Source: Tetramitus jugosus (lineage: Eukaryota > Heterolobosea > Eutetramitea > Acrasida > Vahlkampfiidae). Taken from it: a DNA stretch of 64,000 bases. Below the pieces are notes generated by a model. That model ran no database searches and was not told where the DNA came from. It worked only from the letters and a program-made list of their open reading frames with translations. This document shows positions 59,478 through 64,000 of this stretch, piece by piece. The translations under genes were made by a program, and so were the position numbers. Location: NCBI GenBank assembly GCA_937625935.1, contig OW569347.1:434001-498000 (forward strand), written 5' to 3'. Position 1 is the first letter of the stretch, and the number at the start of each line of letters is the position of its first letter.

Positions 59478-60728
59478 TCACCTTTTTGAAATACATGGAC
59501 ATTGAACGTTCTGTGTGGAACCAAACATCTCATATGGTAACGCCACAGTGGATCCCGAGTTTGTCAGAGGCCAAATATATCCCTTTGCAGTCTTAAAGTT
59601 CTTCAATAGGTAGGTGCTCATGTGACTTGCGAATCGATGAGCATTGTGATTCAAATGAACAATCATCACAAAGTTTGTTGCATCAATCGCAATGCAATCC
59701 TTTTGGGCACCCGCGAATTGCAACATCCAATTGTCCCAGTAGGGAGCAGCCATAATAAACGATGGAATCGTATTGAGCGGATCCGATCCAAACAATCCCC
59801 TGTTGAAAGCAAACAAATCAATGGCTCTATCCATAAACAAATCCCCATGCTTGTAAACAGCATTGTACACATTCTGTTCATCAAAATCCGTTGTTGACAA
59901 CTTGGCCAACGAATCAACCATAAATTCTTGATCCAAGTTCCACCGCCGTGCCACGAGCAACACTTTTTCTGGTCTTTGCAAATAGACGGATCGTATCGAA
60001 TGGAACAAGCTCTCTGTTACAAAAATGTCTGCATTCAAATAGGCAAACATGGTTGTATCGTGCTGTTGCTGTGATGAGGGTGACGCGTAGGACATGACTG
60101 GCGGAACAACGTCCATTGCCTGCGTAAACAAGTAGTTCATAAATGGAAGTCGATTGCTGTCATTGGTCAATCCATCTTCGTTCAACTTGTGCTCTGTTGC
60201 ACAGCCCAACGATTGCACAAAATTCACAAAGTACTCTCGACTGTCCTTCCACTGAGTATCAAGATTGGTAAAGATGTGAATGTGAACTTGTCGACCATGA
60301 TTGATCGAATTCAATCGTGCCCATGACTTCAACGCCCAATAATGTCTCTGAGACATCACTGGACCCAGTGTAGTAAAAATGTGAAGTTGCATATCGTTTG
60401 CTCTTGAATCTACACTCATGGCCGCCGTCGTCAATAGCTCGTCCCTAAAGTTTCCACTAGAGGAACCACCTGAAGCTACAGCACCGCCAGCACCAGCAGC
60501 ACCTGTTGACAATGACTCAAAGTGATTCGATCGCTGTGCATAGAGTGTCTTTTGTTGAAAATTACTAATTTGTTGCTTGAAAATGTCCAATTGTAGATTG
60601 TAGTGATTCTTGGCTGTTGTCAGCAAGTAAAACAAAAAGAGGTTCAAAACTCCGAGACCAACAACGAAAATGGTCATTAGCTTGACGAGTGCTCTCACAT
60701 CCTTGTATTTTCGATTCAGTGGGAACAT
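59478..60728 (-). CDS. Type II membrane protein, glycosyltransferase-like (GT-A fold suspected)
   Basis: 416 residues. Short basic cytosolic N-terminus, TM anchor at ~17-37 (LMTIFVVGLGVLNLFLFYLLT), coiled-coil stem, Gly/Ala/Ser-rich linker, then a lumenal domain from about residue 110. FAYLNADIFVTESL resembles the strand carrying the metal-binding acidic motif in GT-A transferases. DLFAFNRGLF and IPSFIMAAPYWDNWML are like acceptor-site motifs in uncharacterised nucleotide-sugar transferases. The topology is that of Golgi enzymes. Donor and acceptor are unknown and the transferase call is by resemblance only. Confidence 0.7.
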   Translation of the reverse strand: MFPLNRKYKDVRALVKLMTIFVVGLGVLNLFLFYLLTTAKNHYNLQLDIFKQQISNFQQKTLYAQRSNHFESLSTGAAGAGGAVASGGSSSGNFRDELLTTAAMSVDSRANDMQLHIFTTLGPVMSQRHYWALKSWARLNSINHGRQVHIHIFTNLDTQWKDSREYFVNFVQSLGCATEHKLNEDGLTNDSNRLPFMNYLFTQAMDVVPPVMSYASPSSQQQHDTTMFAYLNADIFVTESLFHSIRSVYLQRPEKVLLVARRWNLDQEFMVDSLAKLSTTDFDEQNVYNAVYKHGDLFMDRAIDLFAFNRGLFGSDPLNTIPSFIMAAPYWDNWMLQFAGAQKDCIAIDATNFVMIVHLNHNAHRFASHMSTYLLKNFKTAKGYIWPLTNSGSTVALPYEMFGSTQNVQCPCISKR

Positions 60729-61170
60729 GACTATATGTATACGATTACTCTATTGTTATTTGATGTTGTTGTTGTTGTTGTTGTGATGGTTGAGAAATGG
60801 TAAAGCGAGCGGTGTTTGGAAAGGATGATTTTTTTAGTGTATTGATTGTGTTGTTGGTGCACGAGTTGTGTGTTTGTTCGGAGTGGTGCGTTTTTTCCGT
60901 TATTGTTGTTTGTTTTGTGTATTGTTGTTGTTGGGTTCTCGGTGAGCAGAGGGGTGCGAATTGCCTGTTACTTTCGATATTGCTGAGATGTGATGAACGA
61001 ATGGAATTTTTGGCTTTCTCAGGGTCCGTGTGAAAAGCGATGGTTGAAGATTGTACCGTTGGTAGAGAAGGAGCGCGCCAGTTTTGGAGAACGCTGCCGC
61101 TGAAGAATTGTTCTCGAATGAGAGAATTAGCGATGAAATTTACGGTCCACACTGGTGTCGAGACACAATC
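60729..61170. promoter_or_regulatory. Divergent intergenic region
   Basis: About 0.44 kb between the glycosyltransferase-like start and the next gene. It includes a TTG repeat at about 60762-60782. A frame open from 61084 joins the downstream gene but lacks an ATG. Confidence 0.35.
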
Positions 61171-62463
61171 ATGGAGAATGACTATAGGGTGCAAGAAAGT
61201 CCAAAAGTTCATGTCAGAATTGTGAACAAAAATGTAAGCTCTACCAGTAGCAAGGTGAAACCACTTGCACCAAAACGACCACCCATGAGTAGATACTCCT
61301 CAATGACCGAATCTTGGCAAAGGAAGATGAACGAGAAACCCAAAAAGCTTGAAGCAAAGTCAAGGTCATTTCAAAATGTGTTGTTCCATGAATCTTTGAT
61401 TTTTCAAGAAGATATTGCACAAGGATACACGACTCAGTACAAACTTGAAGATAGGATCGAGAAGATTTATCCAGAGACGCCGTCCCCGAAATCTCTGATC
61501 AATACTCCAATGAATGCCAGATACAGAAGAAATATGCAAAAATATAAGTTAGAGTACCAGTATGTGATGGGTGATATGAGGCCAGAAATCTCTTCCTCTA
61601 AATCCTTGAGTAATGATCCACTGGAGGAAATCACCAATCGACCGGTTATAGATCACAAGAACATAGTATACCTTACAATACCTGCTTTACCTTCTGTCAA
61701 AGCCACACCACTAGGTACTTCGAATCAGTTTAAGAAACCTTGCCCACATACTCCCTCGAACAAACGTGAAGAACCTCACAATCAGGTGATATCATTCTCC
61801 AACCATAATCCTCTCTTATTTCAAATGATGAAGAGACCAAACCTTCCCACCAAAGCACAACTGTTCAATAAGAACAGATATCGTTCAACTTATCAAGAGA
61901 AATCCCATGAACAATCCAATAGGCAACAGAACATGGTTTCCCAATCTTATAGAAATCGCAATACTTCAAGAACTCGAGAGCGTAAAGAGTGGGACAAAAG
62001 GCCGAGATCAGCTACATCTACTCGATCAGCGCTCAACCCGCAACACTCTGTTATAGAGTATGTGTCCAGAAACGAGCGAAACTTGGAGCAAAGGAATCTG
62101 GTTCAGTCCTTCCTAAGAGAAGCCAGTCCAACAACATTCTACCGTTTCCCTGGTCATCATTTATCTCCGGACGAATTTCCCTCAGGTGTGGTTCCAACAC
62201 CAGAGTATACTCTCCCAGGGAATACATTCATAGAGGTGACAGGTCGAGAAACAAGACTTGAAATTCCCAAGGCAGTCGTGTCAAACTTGAGCGTCGATCG
62301 AAGAAGCACAGAAGCGACCAGACGAGTGAAAACGATCCGAGTTGCCACTTCTCCAGCCAACCATCAAATATCGAGTTGGATCAGCACCTCAGACTCTGCC
62401 GAGCTCATGTCAGACCACTTTCTGATGAACAGGGCTGTTGACTCATCGGAATTATGGACGTGA
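61171..62463 (+). CDS. Basic, disordered hypothetical protein
   Basis: 430 residues from the ATG at 61171. The reading frame is open back to 61084 (EELFSNERISDEIYGPHWC), so the true start may be on an upstream exon. Rich in Arg, Ser, Pro, Asn and Gln; short recurrent patterns such as TPSPKSLINTP and SSKSLSNDP look like Ser-Pro phosphosites. No domain recognised. Possibly a cytoskeleton-associated protein judging only by composition. Confidence 0.65.
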   Translation: MENDYRVQESPKVHVRIVNKNVSSTSSKVKPLAPKRPPMSRYSSMTESWQRKMNEKPKKLEAKSRSFQNVLFHESLIFQEDIAQGYTTQYKLEDRIEKIYPETPSPKSLINTPMNARYRRNMQKYKLEYQYVMGDMRPEISSSKSLSNDPLEEITNRPVIDHKNIVYLTIPALPSVKATPLGTSNQFKKPCPHTPSNKREEPHNQVISFSNHNPLLFQMMKRPNLPTKAQLFNKNRYRSTYQEKSHEQSNRQQNMVSQSYRNRNTSRTRERKEWDKRPRSATSTRSALNPQHSVIEYVSRNERNLEQRNLVQSFLREASPTTFYRFPGHHLSPDEFPSGVVPTPEYTLPGNTFIEVTGRETRLEIPKAVVSNLSVDRRSTEATRRVKTIRVATSPANHQISSWISTSDSAELMSDHFLMNRAVDSSELWT

Positions 62464-62600
62464 GACATGAATCAATCGGACGGAGAAACATGACCAGAGA
62501 TCACCGTTTTATTTTTTGCTTTCACACACTGCACGGTTTCTTCTTCAAGAAACAAACAACCAACTCGCCTCACCAGCATCACAAATTTTTATTATTCACA

Positions 62601-63350
62601 ATGAGCTCAGAAAACAAGAGACTTTTCGTCAACAACTTGTCCTGGAGGACTAAGTGGTGGACTTTGAAAGACTACATGAAGAGTATGGAGATCAACCTTT
62701 TTTGTCGACGCTTTTTTTTGTAAGTGATTCTTCTCTCCAATTGGAGAGACACTGATCGCACAGACACATTTTGGATCAGTAAAGAATCAAGTCGTATTTG
62801 TCATCCACAAACACATGGATCTAACATGATTGTCTTTATAGCTATTGGACCTGTTTCATACGTCGATGTCTACTTTGACCGCAACGGTAAGTCCAAGGGA
62901 TGTGGTGTCGTTGAATTCGAAACTCTTGAAGACGCAAAGAGAGCAATTGCTGAATTGAACGATACTGAATTGGACGGAAGAAAGATTTTCCTCAGAGAAG
63001 ATCAACCAGAGAACAAGACAACCAAGACTACCCCTGCTGTCTCTGCCTCCTCCTCCTCCTCCACTGGAGCTTCCACTGCCTCCACTTCCTCCCCTGCTCC
63101 AGTCAGTGGCAAGAAGGTCTATGTCGGTAACTTGAGCTTTGAAACTACCAGTGATGACTTGAAGAAGGAGTTTGCTTCTGTCGGTACCATTGTCAATGCT
63201 GAAGTTGCTAGACACGCTGACAGCCAAAGATCCAAGGGCTGGGGTATCGTCGAATTCTCATCCGATGACGAAGCACAAAAGGCAATTGCTCAATTCAACA
63301 AGAAGGTTGTCGGTGGCAGACCTTTGTCTGTCTACTTGGACAAGAAGTAA
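62601..63350 (+). CDS. RNA-binding protein with two RRMs, two exons
   Basis: Exons 62601-62682 and 62842-63350 give 196 residues. The intron begins GTATGG and ends TATAG and completes RRM1: RLFVNNLSW (RNP2), then TIGPVSYVDVYFDRNGKSKGCGVVEFE (landmark, RNP1). A Ser/Thr/Ala/Pro linker leads to RRM2 with KVYVGNLSFETT (RNP2) and SKGWGIVEFS (RNP1). Two-RRM proteins of this size act in mRNA processing, transport or rRNA metabolism. A stronger-looking donor GTAAGTG at 62720 would shift the frame, so alternative splicing is possible. Confidence 0.85.
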
Positions 63351-63461
63351 ATGTTTATATCATGAAAAAGAACAATAAATATTTGTTGAACATGTTTTAT
63401 TCATGTTTGGTATCTACATTGTTACAAATCTGAGAAAGGTGTAAAATGAACAATCATTCAT

Positions 63462-64000
63462 TTACTCGCCCAATTCAGCTTGCTCTTGTCTTGCCTTGGC
63501 TCTCTTCTCAATTTCTTCCAAGTTGAAGGTTTCACCAGTGAATCTCTCATATAGGGAGATGACGTCCTTGCAGCAACTTTCAAAGTGAGCAGTTGGGTCA
63601 TAGGATTGGGAGATGAAGACACCATCAGCCTTTCCGTCAGCCAATGGCTCATTAGAGTCCAAAATGTAGACAAACTTCTCCATGATTGGTCCCAAGATGT
63701 CCATGGCAGGCTTAATTTCAGCTTCTGGGTTGTTGGTCTCAACTTCAGTGGAGACAATAGCAACATACATGCCTTGAGGTGCAACTTCGTGCTTGTTGGA
63801 GGTACAGTTAATATAAATATCGTGTTGTCTGTTGACTTGCTTCTGTGGAAGAATGATTTGAGCAGATTGAACATCGTTGGTTCCTGGAATTGGATGATTC
63901 ATCAAGCAAATGACACGAATCACCTTTCCAGTCTTCTTGACCTTCTCTGGGAAGTAAGATGGATCACCAATGATAAACTTGGTCTTGGCCAACTCACCTT
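63462..64000 (-). CDS. GDI: Rab GDP-dissociation inhibitor, C-terminal part (N-terminus beyond right edge)
   Basis: The frame enters from the right edge and ends at a TAA at 63464-63462, giving ~178 residues. It matches the GDI C-terminal half: IIGDPSYFPEKVKKTGKVIRVICLMNHPI (landmark), QIILPQKQVNRQHDIYI, APQGMYVAIVSTEVET, KPAMDILGPI and DPTAHFESCCKDVISLY. GDI extracts prenylated GDP-bound Rabs from membranes and recycles them. Choroideremia/REP proteins share this fold, but the match and length favour GDI. Confidence 0.95.
   Translation of the reverse strand, partial: GELAKTKFIIGDPSYFPEKVKKTGKVIRVICLMNHPIPGTNDVQSAQIILPQKQVNRQHDIYINCTSNKHEVAPQGMYVAIVSTEVETNNPEAEIKPAMDILGPIMEKFVYILDSNEPLADGKADGVFISQSYDPTAHFESCCKDVISLYERFTGETFNLEEIEKRAKARQEQAELGE

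Noticed and set aside
1-64000. CRISPR array, operons or bacterial signals
   Set aside because: No spaced direct repeats or Shine-Dalgarno/operon layout; genes have GT-AG introns and eukaryotic functions.

Overview
The window is eukaryotic nuclear DNA. Genes are compact and carry at most two short GT-AG introns (about 68-184 nt). Products include an INO80 actin-related protein, the clathrin adaptor mu2, the primase large subunit, a COP9 signalosome subunit, Rab GDI and peroxisomal beta-oxidation. Several proteins have very long Gln/Asn/His/Ser runs. Together with a Fanzor nuclease, this best fits a heterolobosean amoeba of the Naegleria type; the genus is inferred, not proven by the sequence.

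Left part (1-11.8 kb): a DYRK1-type kinase cut by the left edge, ARP5, a spliced COPS9 homologue, a two-TM membrane protein, a leucine-rich-repeat protein and AP-2 mu. Directly downstream of AP-2 mu lies a 2.68-kb mobile element (11790-14471). It has perfect 17-bp terminal inverted repeats ending in TTAA and a single large gene, a Fanzor (eukaryotic TnpB-like RNA-guided nuclease). Its 3' end can fold into a pseudoknot that ends exactly at the element boundary, as expected for the guide-RNA scaffold.

Middle part (14.5-34.4 kb) is ordinary host sequence: a Q-rich protein, an ARF-like GTPase, a PTS2-tagged bifunctional beta-oxidation enzyme, a RING protein, a monoglyceride-lipase-like hydrolase, an F-box/SPRY protein, a secreted ML-domain protein, an ERI1-type exonuclease, a 2-oxoglutarate carrier, an ABCG transporter with a Cys-rich ectodomain, a coiled-coil protein and a PAQR receptor-like protein.

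Accessory block (34.6-49.6 kb): first a mirror-image cluster of two paralogous gene pairs (large ~1000-aa protein plus small protein, large> <small small> <large), one large copy frameshifted. Then three stacked non-LTR retrotransposon copies, all in the same orientation, each preceded by the same 8-bp sequence. The nearest one starts about 50 bp upstream of a tRNA-Asp gene. Their 3' ends carry two hairpins whose stems differ by compensatory changes.

Right part (49.6-64 kb): tRNA-Asp, a synapsin-family ATP-grasp protein with a C-terminal membrane anchor, an acidic protein, PRIM2, an M3 oligopeptidase, a QLQ-domain Q-rich protein, a type II membrane glycosyltransferase-like protein, an unknown basic protein, a two-RRM protein and the C-terminal half of Rab GDI, cut by the right edge.
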